Origin: Vesta saturnalis | Lineage: Eukaryota; Arthropoda; Insecta; Coleoptera; Lampyridae | Assembly (NCBI GenBank): GCA_036346205.1 | Contig: JARFJB010002472.1 | Span: 3,414,501 to 3,478,500 of the forward strand | Reading direction: 5' to 3' | Length of the DNA: 64,000 nt | Part shown: piece by piece, positions 13,901-25,622 of the stretch | How the letters are laid out: each line of letters starts with the position of its first letter | Numbering within the stretch: position 1 is the first letter of the stretch | Program-made: the position numbers and the translations under genes | Notes under the pieces: generated by a model | The model's database searches: none | Told to the model about the DNA's origin: nothing | Seen by the model: the letters and a program-made list of their open reading frames with translations, nothing else

Positions 13901-14207
13901 CGAACTACCTACATAATGAGAAATATTTACATTAGGAAGTGATTCAATATATTCATAAAGTATACGCACATTTGCAATAATAGGGATTAAAAAATCCGAT
14001 TGGTCCGATCTTTCAAGAGTCGTTTCAGAACAGATGCTTGTCAGTGAACTTATATTGGAGTTACTTGTCTGAAATAAGTGGAGAATAAAGTTTACATGTG
14101 GGAATGGATGCATGCTTATTTAATGAATGTGATTTTACTCACCTTCAGCTCACTATGATCTGTTGCAGACGAAACTGAATTTTGTTCTTTAAATTTAGTG
14201 TTTGCAT
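10981..14207 (-). pseudogene. Crypton-like tyrosine recombinase gene, multi-exon, degraded
   Basis: Read on the minus strand, exons with GT-AG borders join in phase: 14207-14143, 14068-13970, 13908-13648 and 13566-13348. A zinc-finger exon follows from 13056 (CPYCVQEVTHFTRHLERHH, later CQFCFGYFKKSFLRRHSSQC). Then come a helical domain (12484-12107, MRELARLSMSLRKMTELK, NEQKWGKPK) and the catalytic core (TRWLSGYHVIKKLA, STRLRKQIA, TFMGHAKKTHEQYYR). Introns at 11557-11499 and 11307-11250 splice cleanly; the first restores an Arg in EQYYR-LPQDVYQTAK. The end RQRWTEEQKALIKEHF fits the family as I remember it. Candidate catalytic residues are the Arg of TRLRK, the His of MGH and the Tyr of QYYR. 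Frameshifts around 12107, 11940 and 11620, stops near 11800 and a phase mismatch before 13056 make it a pseudogene. The 5' exon was not found. The Crypton label rests on remembered motifs. Confidence 0.65.
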
Positions 14208-14360
14208 CTATAAAACGTAAGAACGTACATTTAATAAAAATATTGTAAATAAAATATACGTCTTGAGATATGATAGAATTCCTCCATACAAAATTCTGTT
14301 TTATTTCTTTTTCCAAAAATGTTAAAAAATGACGTTCGAATCGCATTTTGAACTTTAATA

Positions 14361-16820
14361 GGGGAAGGGAGGGCAAGACGGGGTAGCGGGTAAGACGGGG
14401 TACCGGGTGTAATCGGCCGCACGAACGACTAATCACAGGCGCTCTGGCTTATAATGAGGTGTCAGCGTCTTGTTTATCGGTCAGCGTTGTAGCCGGCATG
14501 TGAGTCCACGCGTGTTTGCCCTAGCGCCAAAAACTCGGTTTCTGTCAAGTTCGCTACGATTTTCGTGTTGTACATCGCATGTGTTTTGTACCTCAACATT
14601 TGTTGTCTAGAACTGACTGAAAGTTATTCTTGTTTATCAATGATTATTACACCAGCAGGTAAGACCATGATTGTTTCCATATTCTGATTAGTTTTTTTAA
14701 AGCATGTTATTTTATTCAGATGTGCGCGGGAGGGCAAGATGGGGTATGGGGTACCCCAATCTTACCCCTAGCAGAAAATTCAAATTATTTCTTTAAGACA
14801 ATATGATTCTGTGAACTTAAATGAGCTTAATCTTGTTTTAGAATGGTGAAAAATTATAAAAGAATGACGGAGAGGGGAACTGGAGTGAAGAGAGTATGAA
14901 AAATGCGGCAAATGTTGTAGTTAAACGGGAAATGGGGTATAAATTAGCGGCGAAAACATATTCTGTGCCACAAACCACCCTCGAAAGAAAAGTCAAAGAA
15001 GATCGTGTAGACCTAGAAGATCCTGCTGCTTCTGCAACTACGGTGAAAGTTCATTTAGGCCCAGAAAGAAGAACATTTTCTGTTGACGAAGAGAGAGAAC
15101 TTTGTAACTATATAGTTGATATGGAGAGTCATCCTTACGGGCTTACAACAAAATATTTAAGGGCATTGGCATATACTCTGGCAGTAAAAAATGGGAAGCA
15201 ACACCTCTAACTCTGAAAAAACGAAGCAGGCAAAGATTGGGTGTAGGGATTTTTAAGCAGGCATCCAGAATTATCGATACGATATCGAGCCAGAAATCAC
15301 TTCAGTTGCACGTACCGCTGAGTTTAATAAACAAGCTGTTGCACATTTTATTAACTTCCTCGGCAACGTTTATGATGAGCACAACTTTCCCCTGACAGAA
15401 TTTATAATTGTGATGAAACAGGAGTTTCAGTGGAACCACAATAACTATAGAAATGTGTTTCAGTGCTAGTGGCCAATATATGTATCCAATGATGGTGTTC
15501 CCAAGAAAGAGAATAGACCCACAGGTAATGCTGAATGCTGCTGCTGGAGCTTCGGGTGTTTGCAGCGATTCTGGCTGGATAAAGCTGAATTATCCCTTGG
15601 CTGATTTAAGAAGTTTATTAAATTTAGCGGAGCAACAATTGATCGACCTGTGCTGTTGTTATTAGATGGCCATAGCACCCACACACAAAATATTGACGTG
15701 ATTAATGAAGCTCGTTCCAATGGGGCTATTCTATTATGCTTACCTCCACATACGACTCATCGACTTCAAGTCGGCGACGTAGCATACATGAGGCCCTTGA
15801 GCACATATTACGACCAACAAATTACAGCTTGGCTTCGCAGCAATCCCGGAATGGTAGTAACTATCCGGCAAGTAGCAGAGATTTTTGGTAAAGCCTTTGT
15901 TCAAGCTTCTACAATGGCAACGGCGGTAAATGGTTTTAAAAAATGTGGAATTTGGCCATACCACCAAGAGTGTTTTCCGACATTGACTTTGCTCCATCAT
16001 TGACCACAGATATTCCACAAACAGAGAGATTATCCAACACTGAAGCATTGCCAGAAACCACTACGTCGGACAACGGAGCAACAGCACCAAACACACCATT
16101 CACATCAACTGACGCTTCAGTTGTCCCTGAAATGATAACGGCTGCAACTTCAGCTTTGGCAGTTGAAAATTCTGACAAAGAAACTATTGGCGAACCACTG
16201 ATACGCGGCATGCCTGTTATCATGACACAATCTGAAATTGGAGCAGAGCCTCGGCCCGGATGCTCCACTTGGATGAGCAATATAGAAATAGATCAAAAGC
16301 CAACTACTCCACCACCATCAGCATTTTCTGTTGGCAGTCCTCAACAAATGATGACTTACCCTGTAACTCGCAAAATGACACGTGTGACAAGGAAACGAGG
16401 AAAAACCAATTTGGCAGAGAAAAAGAATGAGAAGAAAACCAACAATAAGTCACCACCAGAAAGTGACAACGATGAAAATAATATCCCTTGCTTTTACTGC
16501 CATGGAAAATATTTGGATTCAGATGAAGCTGTGCTGGGATAGACGACGAGGCAATATTTGTTTGCGAGTTTTGCAACCAAAAATGGAATATGTTTCCCAT
16601 ACCCATCTTGTCCCTACCGGGGGCAAGATGGGGTTTTTGACATTTTTTACAAAATTAAAATTATTATCTTTTTCAATAAGTCTAAAGTTTCTCAAGTTCC
16701 TTATTTCTTAAGACTGTTTTTGTAAGAGTAATAAATAAATAAATAAGTATTCAAAATAATTAAAAATTCCCGTTTTATTACGCTTGAAACGTTAAGGACC
16801 CCGTTTTCCCTCCCTTTCCC
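14361..16820 (+). mobile_element. Pogo/Tigger-like DNA transposon
   Basis: The left end GGGGAAGGGAGGGCAAGACG at 14361 and the right end (complement GGGAAAGGGAGGGAAAACGG) finishing at 16820 are inverted and flanked by TA (14359-14360 and 16821-16822), the pogo target. The word GGGCAAGAYGGGGT recurs inside at 14371, 14731 and 16620, with a variant at 14388, and probably marks transposase binding sites. The element lies just upstream of the Crypton-like gene, about 150 bp from its first recognised exon. Confidence 0.85.
14843..16542 (+). pseudogene. Pogo/Tigger-type (jerky-like) transposase, broken
   Basis: Cut-and-paste DDE transposase. The likely start is the ATG at 14843, just after an acceptor-like TTTTAG (ends 14841); a donor CAG-GTAAGA at 14659 suggests a 5' leader intron. 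The N-terminal psq-type DNA-binding helix reads YKLAAKTYSVPQTTLERKVK, followed by the CENP-B-like region (RTFSVDEERELCNYIVDME). The DDE core shows YNCDETGVS near 15408, LLLDGHSTHTQN at 15653 and THRLQVGDVAYMRPLS near 15760. An internal deletion follows the first Asp block, and there are several frameshifts (near 14873, 15210, 15440 and 15610). The tail IPCFYCHGKYLDSDEA resembles the start of a PHD-like zinc module and is then frameshifted. Confidence 0.85.
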
Positions 16821-16822
16821 TA

Positions 16823-17460
16823 GTCCTTATGTAGGTACATAGAAATTTCTCGGTAACCTGAAAGTGTTTCAGAAAATGTGTTGGGACATATTCCTTTTAC
16901 GTGAAATAATTATGTGAGATAATGATAATTTATACACATTTCAAATGTGTTGCACTTTACACTTTATTAATATTTAACTTAAATTAGATACTAAGTACCG
17001 CTTATTCTATTTTCTAATGTTCTAACTGTCCATTTTTTAGACTTTGATGAAGGTTTATGCTGAATAAATCGAAACGTTGATAATTTTAATTTTTTTAATA
17101 CATATACTGCCGCTGCTAAAGCTTGTTTTATTTATGCTGAACCATAAAATATAGACTTTATAGGGGCTAGGACACAGTAAAGTCACTTGGTTAAAAATAT
17201 GTCAAATTTTCATATTTTTCAAGATGAAGTGCCCTATTTTGTAGGAATTCATCTCAACTCTCCAGTTGAATCTTTTTTTGGAGATAACACTACATTTAGT
17301 TTGACCAAACAAGGCAACGAATGGATAAATACCTTAAAAACTTCAAACATATAAAAATAACCTGATGTGTTAATGAGGATACTCTAGGCTTAGGGCACTG
17401 TAAAAATCCCACCTGCAATGCACTTTTTTTTGTTGTTCTACAGTGTAATACACGAAAATT
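16823..17460. other. Unassigned; one ribozyme-like motif
   Basis: Mostly featureless AT-rich DNA. At 17044-17076, TTGATGA-A, a 7-bp stem (GGTTTAT/ATAAATC) and GAAACG form the same layout as the motifs at 25277-25556. This could be debris from a Penelope-like element end. Confidence 0.35.
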
Positions 17461-18520
17461 AATCGAAATGTTTTAATTAAAAAATTAAAATTACCCGCAT
17501 GGAATTGAAGAAATAACTATAAATTGGTTAAATGACTCTATCTTACTAATCGGTCTTGAAAAGGATGAATAATCATCGCATATCCGAAATACTACCCAAT
17601 AATTACGGCGTTCTTCAAGGAAGTGTTTTAGGACCTCTACTATTTTGTGGTATATCAATGATATTAGTCAAGCATACAAATTTGATTTTATTAACTTATT
17701 TGCGGATGGTACATTCATTGCAGTCTATGATAAACAATTATACAAGGCAATAGAAAAAATGAACCAAGGCCTAAAACTATTATCGGGATATGTAAATGTG
17801 AATGATCTAAACATTAATGTCAAAAAAACTCAAGCAATGATTAGTATAACTCACCTAAAAATAAATATATCGATTATGGAAGGCCAATTCTGAAAATTAA
17901 CAATGAACAATTAAAGTTGGTTTAAGTCTTTTAAATATTTTGGTGTGAAAGTGAATGAAAACTTAATGACCAATTTTTGCATGTTAAAAACAAAGTTATA
18001 GATAAATTCTGTTCACCAGAATCGCAAGAGAAATAACAAACGCTAGTAATTTAATTAATATTTATAACAATTAAGCCAATGTTTGAATACTGTTGTTCAA
18101 TAAACTATCTAATAAAAAAAACAAACTTAATTACAGCATTTACAAAACCGACGAATGCGCATTATTCTGCAATGTGATTGCAATACTGATTACATGTTGA
18201 AGACATTAAATTGGAACACAATTAGTAATAAACACAAATTCAATAATTTAATTTTTATTTTGAAAATAGTAAATGGTTTACTTCCTAAATATTTAAAAAA
18301 ATTCATTATTGAGAATTTCAATATTCATAATTATTATACAAGAAATAATGATAATTTCTATATTAAAAATGTACGTCTTGCAAGTTTAAAAAATTCTTTA
18401 TTTTTTAATGGTTTAGTCATGTAGCTATGAGTTGACACATGAAATAAAAACATGTAGTAGTTTAAGTACCTTTGAAATAATAATTAAACCCATTATTTAC
18501 TTTTTATAAATAATGTGTAA
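17461..18520 (+). pseudogene. Degenerate non-LTR reverse transcriptase (CR1/Jockey-like)
   Basis: The RT finger/palm motif GVLQGSVLGPLLF lies at about 17610-17650. In the next frame come WYINDISQAYKFDFINLFAD and then DGTF, so the usual FADD box is FADG. The following LKLLSGYVNVNDLNINVKKT is typical. The C-terminal part matches the usual tail: RRMRIILQCD, TLNWNTISNKHKFNNLIFIL, NGLLPKYLKKFI and YYTRNNDNFYIKN (18155-18424), then THEIKTCSSLSTF in a shifted frame. Unlike the element at 1-1718 I see no RNase H. It is 5' truncated and has frameshifts and stops. Confidence 0.8.
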
Positions 18521-21040
18521 GTTCACTATTTGTATATGTATATTATTATAGTATCCTTTTTTATAATAGCTATAAGTTTTGTAACAACCCTTTTTTGAGT
18601 TGTAATAAAATATACCTTAATTTAAGGTCTTTCATTCGTTCTGTTGGAAATATAAGAAAAAATTTTTAATTATTGGAAAATATGTATGAGGTAGGCAACT
18701 TAATTTGCATATCTTTTTAAGGGTTTATAGTGCATATCTTCTTCAGTATATATTTCTTAAGGTTTATATTCCCTCTTCAAATTATTTTTCTGAGCATTTA
18801 ATTTGCGCAACGCGTCATAACTTAACCCTTTGCGCAAGACTACATCATCTGACATGATCTGACCTCCTAAGCATCCATTTTGCTTACTTCCTGATGAACG
18901 TTAAGAGAAGCATAAAGTTTTTTTGGGGTTTCCCTAATTTTAGTGTAGTGCCATTAATTTAATGGTAAGATATCTTTTAACTCGTAATACAAAAAATTTT
19001 AAGATATTTTATTTAATCATCATATTAACTGTCAATAAACATAATTGTATATTTTTATTTTTTTGATAAAATTTTATTGTTAACTGACTCGGTTTAGTTG
19101 ATCCGAGATAATTAAAAAAAAATAACTTGGCGTACGAGACCATTTGATTAGTATTACATTAATCATTTTATTTATGTTCAGTGAAAATAACGCAGCAGAA
19201 TTTGAGGTAATTGAGCAAATCAAAATTATTGAACTGGCCCACTTGAATTTACCGACTAGAGTCAAAGGCACTATTAGTGGTGAATGGTTAGTATCTCCAG
19301 TCAGTTTGACGATTTGTATTTTACTCATTATTTCTTTATTTCATTATTGGTTACATTTATTTATTATTAAATTTATTAAACCATTTACACCACCTATTTA
19401 TAATAGTTTTAACAAATGCTTTTTTTATATTTAGTTATTGTAAATTAGAATTTATTCTACAATAGATAGTATTTCTTTCTTCTTTTCTCTCAGTTCTTTG
19501 ACAAGTATTAGGAAATAAAAAAAAACAATAATTGAAGCAAGAAAAAACTGTAGAATGTACTTACCACTACTGTTAACAGCCATTGCCATTGCATATAGTT
19601 TTTTAGCTCTGAACTCATTTACCAGTTACACACTCATGATTTCCGCACTTCAAATTAAACTGATGAACTGAATTGTAACATTTTTGAAGTTGACCAGGAA
19701 GACATGGTAATGAAAAGAATAAAAGTCTAATTGGAATTACCAATTTCCTGTGTCCTTGAAATGGATACCATAACTAGAAACTACTTGGGTTATGTTTAGG
19801 GGATTACAAATAGAATTTTCAATCATTAATGAAAAAATAGTTAATTACAGTTGATTTCTGTAAACACTGAGATTATGATAACTTTAGACAATGCCTTAAT
19901 CTGCATTCAATGTGCACATTAAGGGAAAAATAAAACTTTAAAGGATACTTGTTATTCTTTTATTCTTCTAAATGAAGTTCAATTGTCTTTTTAAAAATAG
20001 TTTTAACTTGTTTTAAAATGTTTTTAATCTAAAGTCAATGTTATGCAAGCTTATACTTTTAAATTAAGTTGGATTTTCTTACAGCAGTAAATATACTAAC
20101 AAAAAAAATTACAACTAATTTAATTTCTACATTTTTTAAAAATACAATTTTTATTAAACAATTAAATAGGTAGGTATTTTTTAAATTAAAATTCTTTGCA
20201 ATATTTATGTGGCACAGATTCTTACAATGAAACGTTATTTTGTAGCTCTTACTACAATTGCGTTTTTGTGTTTTAGACAACTTAAATCATAGTAGACGAA
20301 TCAAAAAATTAAGTACTGATTGTTCAATTACTTTCTCGAAATCTCTCTAGCATAATTTGATAAAGTAATACACTGAAATAACTTTTAAAAATTTCTTTTA
20401 CTTTACAGTTTACAGTTTGTAGTTATCCCTACTTAATACCCGTTTCAACGTATCGCTTTATTTTACTGATTACATTATCTATAGTACTGCTACACTTTTG
20501 TACTACTGCTACCGAGCATTAAATTTCAGTATTGAAACAAAGCTAAATAATAGAATAAAAGCTATACGATATGTTGAACAAGTCGAAAGCGCCAAAACCT
20601 TTGATACTAAATTTTGTATTTTATCTACATGAATGTTAAATGTAAATGCTTTATTGAAAAGTTCATTTTCAAGCAGCACAAACTCAATCGAAGAACCGCG
20701 AGCTGTCGGATCGGCAACAAAAAGTATTAAAACTAATATTTTGTGTTGTTTAAAGTAGATACAGCTTTTTAAACTTTTTAACTTAAAGCTTAATATTTTT
20801 TTATGAATGATCGTTTTTCCGGAAATTGTTCATTGCTTACTAAGTTGCCCAAAAAATAAAAAGTGAGTTCCTTATTTAAAAAGATATATGGCAAAAGTTA
20901 GATTAAAAGTCCTAATTTAATTAAATTGCACAAAACACCAATAGTCATGGCTTGCAGTGCATAAGCATTGATGAAAAATACTTTGCCTCTATATTGTATT
21001 AAAGATAAATATCGTGTAACATATATAAAAGTACCTTTGA
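18521..21040. other. No recognised gene
   Basis: AT-rich sequence without recognisable motifs. The open frame at 19144-19434 (+, 96 codons) has one strongly hydrophobic stretch (TICILLIISLFHYWLHLFII) that could be a membrane segment. It might be a fragment of an envelope-like or other membrane protein, or chance; I assign no function. Confidence 0.4.
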
Positions 21041-21185
21041 TGAGCCCAAATCAATTGGCAACTTTGGGGGCTCACTAAGGAATGATAAACATCTATTCTG
21101 TATATAATCGGGCTCAACAAAATCCTGTATATCACCGAAGTGAGCCGGGCTCATCGGGCGCTTGTTAATATATCGGGCTCAATAA
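21041..21185. repeat. Second GAGCCC motif cluster
   Basis: GAGCCCA at 21042, GGGGCTC at 21067, CGGGCTC at 21109 and 21174, and the inverted pair GAGCCGGGCTC at 21142-21152. The words are the same as at 10166-10316, and the cluster also lies near a microsatellite. The two loci do not look alike outside these words. Confidence 0.45.
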
Positions 21186-21396
21186 CGTGCGGCTAACAAA
21201 ACATAAATATAAATATATATTATACATATATGATGCATATAATATATATATATTATATTGTATATAATTACATGAACAATTGCAATGGTCAGCGGTATCA
21301 CAAACACGATAAAAACCAAAAATTTCTACGTCAGCGCAGTAAGGACGCCATTCTCCTCATAATTTAGGGTTTGCATATAATTCTGGCGATACAATG

Positions 21397-21573
21397 CATA
21401 TTGTACACACAGACACACACACACACACAGCAGCAGCACACAGCACGACACTCACACCACGCACCACGCGCTACTCACAGCACAAGCCGCACACACAGCA
21501 CGCACACACACACACACACACACACACATCCACACAGCACACACTCACCACACACACACACACACACACACAC

Positions 21574-21609
<36 letters not shown>

Positions 21610-21659
21610 AGTCACCAAACTCACGCATCACACCCGACCACAACACCATGCGTCACACA

Positions 21660-21691
<32 letters not shown>

Positions 21692-21721
21692 AGCACACAC
21701 ACACACACACACACAGCACAC

Positions 21722-21784
<63 letters not shown>

Positions 21785-21798
21785 AAACACACACACAC

Positions 21799-21878
<80 letters not shown>

Positions 21879-21887
21879 ACACACACA

Positions 21888-21928
<41 letters not shown>

Positions 21929-22034
21929 ACACACACACACGCACACGCACACACACACACACACACACACCACACACACACACACCACACACACGCACAC
22001 ACGACACACCACACACACCCACACCCACACGACA
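21397..22034. repeat. Complex (CA)n microsatellite
   Basis: CA dinucleotides broken by CACC, ACGC and AGCAC words. The longest pure block is about 21800-21876. Open frames on both strands here are low-complexity. The tract runs into the piggyBac remnant at about 22035. Confidence 0.95.
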
Positions 22035-24762
22035 CCACATCCGTAGTTGGGTTTATGTTGATTGGTTGATTTATCGACTACTTGGCACTTTGGAAAATAC
22101 ATTTTCCCTCAATTTTAATGAAATGGAATAAATCAATCTAAACATAGACCTACCTCCCAAGATTTGGTACATAATTTGTGATCTAGTTGATTTAGTTTTT
22201 GTGCTACAGCAAGCGCACCTCCTAGAGGTTCCCTTCATAGGAAGATGTGACCCAACATTGTTTAGTCTATTGATATTATCAATTGTGACAGTTTTTCCCC
22301 CTAATTTTTTAATTTTTCGAAACGCAGAAGGTGGAGGGCCCTTTCGTTTGCGTCCACTATAATTACTTATTAGTTCATCCGCCAGTATTGTTCTAAATTT
22401 CAATTGGCTGATGGACTTCCTACCTTGTGCCTTCATTTGCATTTTGTGAAGTAGGTATGAATTTACAATAGAACCATCTACCAAGTGATAAAATAATTTG
22501 AGCCACCACCTCCTTGATTTCCATGATATGCTGTAGCACGCAACAAGCTGGTTAAAATGATCCAATCCGTTCATATACATGTTATAGTATATAGTATATA
22601 TGTATATGTTATAGTATAGATTGGAGACAATTGACGATTTCTTTTGTACCATGCTTATTGGTCCTTTGAACGGTTGTCATTTCGCGTGCGTCATGCATGT
22701 TACTAATTACAACAACTGGTTTTTTACCCCGGTCCTTCCACTTGCATACCGATATTTCAGATGACATGAGAAAGTCTGATTGTCCCATTTTTAAAGATTT
22801 GTCATCAGCTAAGGTATCTCCAGGATAATTTTTTCGATTTATTCGGAAAGTTCAAACGCCAAATGTATTTTGTATTAGTAGAGTTGACAATAAATAAAAG
22901 GTGCTAAATAAATGATCGAAGAATAGACAATAGCCCTTTTGCCAGTAATATTTTGATAATTTCAAGATAACACGCTCACCTAATGTCTCTGAATAATTTA
23001 TATTTCTACCCTCACACACGTCAAAAAAAAGCAAGTAGCCTGTTTTAGAACATGCAATCCCCCAAACTTTCATTCCGCGTTTAGTGTGTTTCAAAGGCAT
23101 GTACTGTTTCAAAGATGTTCTTCCTTTGAAACCAACCATAGATTCATCAATTGCAAGATATCTATCTGGAATGTAATTGGTTTTGAAACTTTCATTGAGG
23201 CATTCGAGCATTGGTCAGACTTTATAAAGTTTATCGAAATTAGGACTATTTCTTTCAGGCATTTTACTATTATTATTCAAATGTAAATGACGCAAAATCT
23301 GCAAAAATCGTTTTTGAGTCATTATATTTGCAATTCTGTCAATTTTTAGGTTGTTGTCAGTTGACCAATAGAGCCGTAAGGAAGGTAGTTTATGGAATCC
23401 CATTACTATAAGTATTCCAAGGAATGCCTTGAGTTCATCTACATTCAAATCCAGTGAACTTCCTTTCGAAGGTGCATATTTGTTAGATTCTTCAACTATT
23501 GTTCGAACTAAATCGTCAGTAAAAACTAAATTAAATATACTAAGTGGACTATTAGGATCTATATGTTTTGTTGGACCGACTTTTTCAGAAAACTTGAATT
23601 TTGAGTAAGTATCCGGCCTATTGGCGATTCACGTAAAATTATGTTCGAAATTAATATTTCTGTCTTGAGTGTGGTCTTCTGGTATTTCCTCTACTTCTGT
23701 ATCGTCCTGGTATTCAGCAGAAAAGTCCTTAACAAGATTCTCTTGTTCTGGTATAAAATCTGGACTCTTTATGGAATCATCTGAATCGTAATCATCGGAT
23801 TCGACCATCATGTTTGATTGAGTTCTGGTGCTGCGAGTACGTTTGCTTGTCGATTCTGAACTAGAGGGTCCTTGGGACTTTGCGGGATCAGTCTCACTAG
23901 GAACTGTAAAACATAATACGTCTGACGTGTTTATATGATCAGTCATATGATCTTGAATAAGTTTTTTTGCATTGTTACATTCGAGGAAGACCTATTCATT
24001 ATTTTATAAACTATTAAATTTCTATGTACCAACCCAAAATTTTTGAAGAATCATGTTTAGTAGAATAATAGGTAGCATTATCGGCATCACTATCTCCATC
24101 ATATTCAGAATCTTCAGCTTGTTCAATATGTATACCATCTAACCAGTCGAAGGCAGCACTCGCAGGTACTTTTTCCAAATTCTCAGAGTCGAAATTCACC
24201 GTTCCTGTATAATAGTAGAAATATTTCTTTAGCCGACTTTTAGTTTTTTGCCAATCGTTGATGAAACAACTCTTTGAAGTTTATATTGACAGAAAGACAG
24301 TAAAAATTCACATAGAAAAGTCAGTGAATACAAAAAAAAAATAAATGAATTTTGGTCACAACGTAAAATTTCTAACCACATAATGGTTTTAAAAGTAAAA
24401 CAACTCATTTTCAATGATAACATAATTTTTGTCTTCATGAAAATCAAGAAATATATGATGCAGTAATATCTAAATGTAGGCCTACCTGTATTTTCATAAA
24501 GTATTTGCAAAATAGCACGAAAAACTGCACTCGAAATCACAAATAAACAAACTGTCTAGGCAACAAACACTAGAATGCGCTTTGGTTGATATATCAACCA
24601 CTTGTGTTGAAGGAAGGCGCGCTTCTATAACTACTGGGTTTAGTATACTATCCGTTCAAATAACGTCGCTTGAACAATAATTGGTAGATTACGCGACTCT
24701 GAGCGCTTAGAAATCTCGTGTAAGTCAAGTGGTTGATATTTCGACCAGAGAACGATAAAGGG
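22035..24762 (-). mobile_element. piggyBac-type element, one end lost in the CA repeat
   Basis: The upper end is clear: on the minus strand TTAA is followed by CCCTTTATCGTTCTCTGGTC (24762 downward). TTAA target plus CCCT terminus is the piggyBac hallmark. A related inverted word (TGGTTGATATATCAACCA) lies at 24583-24600. The opposite end should show the same terminus beyond the stop near 22090, but only a weak relic (GGTTGATTTATCGAC, 22063-22077) sits there and then the CA repeat begins, so that terminus is missing. Confidence 0.8.
22071..24540 (-). pseudogene. piggyBac transposase (PGBD-like), split by introns and mutations
   Basis: Candidate exons on the minus strand are 24540-24486 (ending LYENT), 24204-24034 (acidic: QAEDSEYDGDSDADN) and from 23903 on (SSESTSKRTRSTRTQSN, a basic/acidic region). 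They join in phase at GT-AG sites. No ATG was found in the first exon; a GTG stands where one might be expected. The catalytic domain shows VDELKAFLGILIVMGFHKL (23448 down), DESMVGFKGRTSLKQYMPL, YCLFFDHLFST and, near 22570, YMNGLDHFNQLVACYS; the three expected Asp positions are present. The C-terminal Cys-rich start RRCACCSTKTKS is followed by a frameshift. Stops near 23215 (CGA to TGA is plausible) and 22850, plus an AT-rich insertion near 22600, inactivate it. Confidence 0.85.
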
Positions 24763-24766
24763 TTAA
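24763..24766. other. TTAA target site of the piggyBac element
   Basis: The TTAA immediately next to the CCCTTTATCG terminus is the expected target sequence. The partner TTAA at the other end is not preserved. Confidence 0.75.
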
Positions 24767-25208
24767 TGGGAATAAAACTAACCTTAAATATGTTAATAAT
24801 TTCATAAATAAGGAAAGTACGATATCCATAGTATTTATTTTAGATGGTTTTTGAAACCTACCGTTAATGGTAATGTAACATTTAGGTTATTTTAACCAGT
24901 GGTATTACTTCAATTACCATTCCAATCTATACAAGTGGTAATCTACTGACTTAAATAGCACAAAGTCATAAAACGTAGCAGACCATGACGATTCTGTATT
25001 AAATAAAGCCTCAACTGTCACTACAATTTAGCAAATAGAATACTTTGAAAGCAATGTGTCAACATTGAAACCCATATATGTATTTAAGGCATTTACTTCA
25101 GTGTTAAAAGGTATAGGCCATTATTGTAAACAGAAAAATGTTTCAATAAATTTCAAGTTTCAAATACAAACACATATCAGTACCACCTTTAAATTATGGT
25201 TTGTAGTA
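24767..25208. other. No recognised feature
   Basis: AT-rich DNA between the piggyBac terminus and the inverted repeat. I see no motif to report. Confidence 0.5.
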
Positions 25209-25622
25209 CATTAGTAATAAAATACTTATCTTTTTTGGGATTTTTTAATGGTATACTTTAAATTATACAATCTAAACGTTTCGATAACACTTACAGTTAT
25301 CTTCGTCAGTAGTAATGTTTGTTAAAAATTGTTTACTACATCTTTAACAATGTTTAACAAATATTACTACTGACGAAGATAACTTATATATCGAAACGTT
25401 TAGATGTATAATTAAATCACCATAAATAATCCCAAAAATAATATTATATAATATAATGTTTGTTATTTGAAATTTGACAAAATTGTTTACTACATCTTTA
25501 ACAATTTTTAACAAACATTACTACTGACGAAGATAACTGTAAGTGTTATCGAAACGTTTAGATTGTATAATTTAAAGTACACCATTAAAAAATCCCAAAA
25601 AAGATAAGTATTTTATTATGAG
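25209..25622. repeat. Inverted/direct repeat with three hammerhead-like motifs (Penelope end-like)
   Basis: The left arm 25209-25332 is the reverse complement of about 25495-25622, and a third diverged direct copy lies at 25333-25440. Each copy holds CTGACGA-A-stem-GAAACG: 25277-25309 on the minus strand, 25370-25398 and 25524-25556 on the plus strand. In the first and last copies the stem is GATAAC/GTTATC. Penelope-like elements are known to have terminal repeats in inverted and direct orientation carrying hammerhead motifs. The extra A after CTGANGA departs from the minimal hammerhead. Confidence 0.6.

Noticed and set aside
15466..16606. Minus-strand frames across the pogo element
   Set aside because: Antisense shadows of the plus-strand transposase, which has recognisable catalytic motifs.
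21371..22131. Overlapping His/Thr- and Cys/Val-rich frames
   Set aside because: Low-complexity translation of the CA microsatellite.
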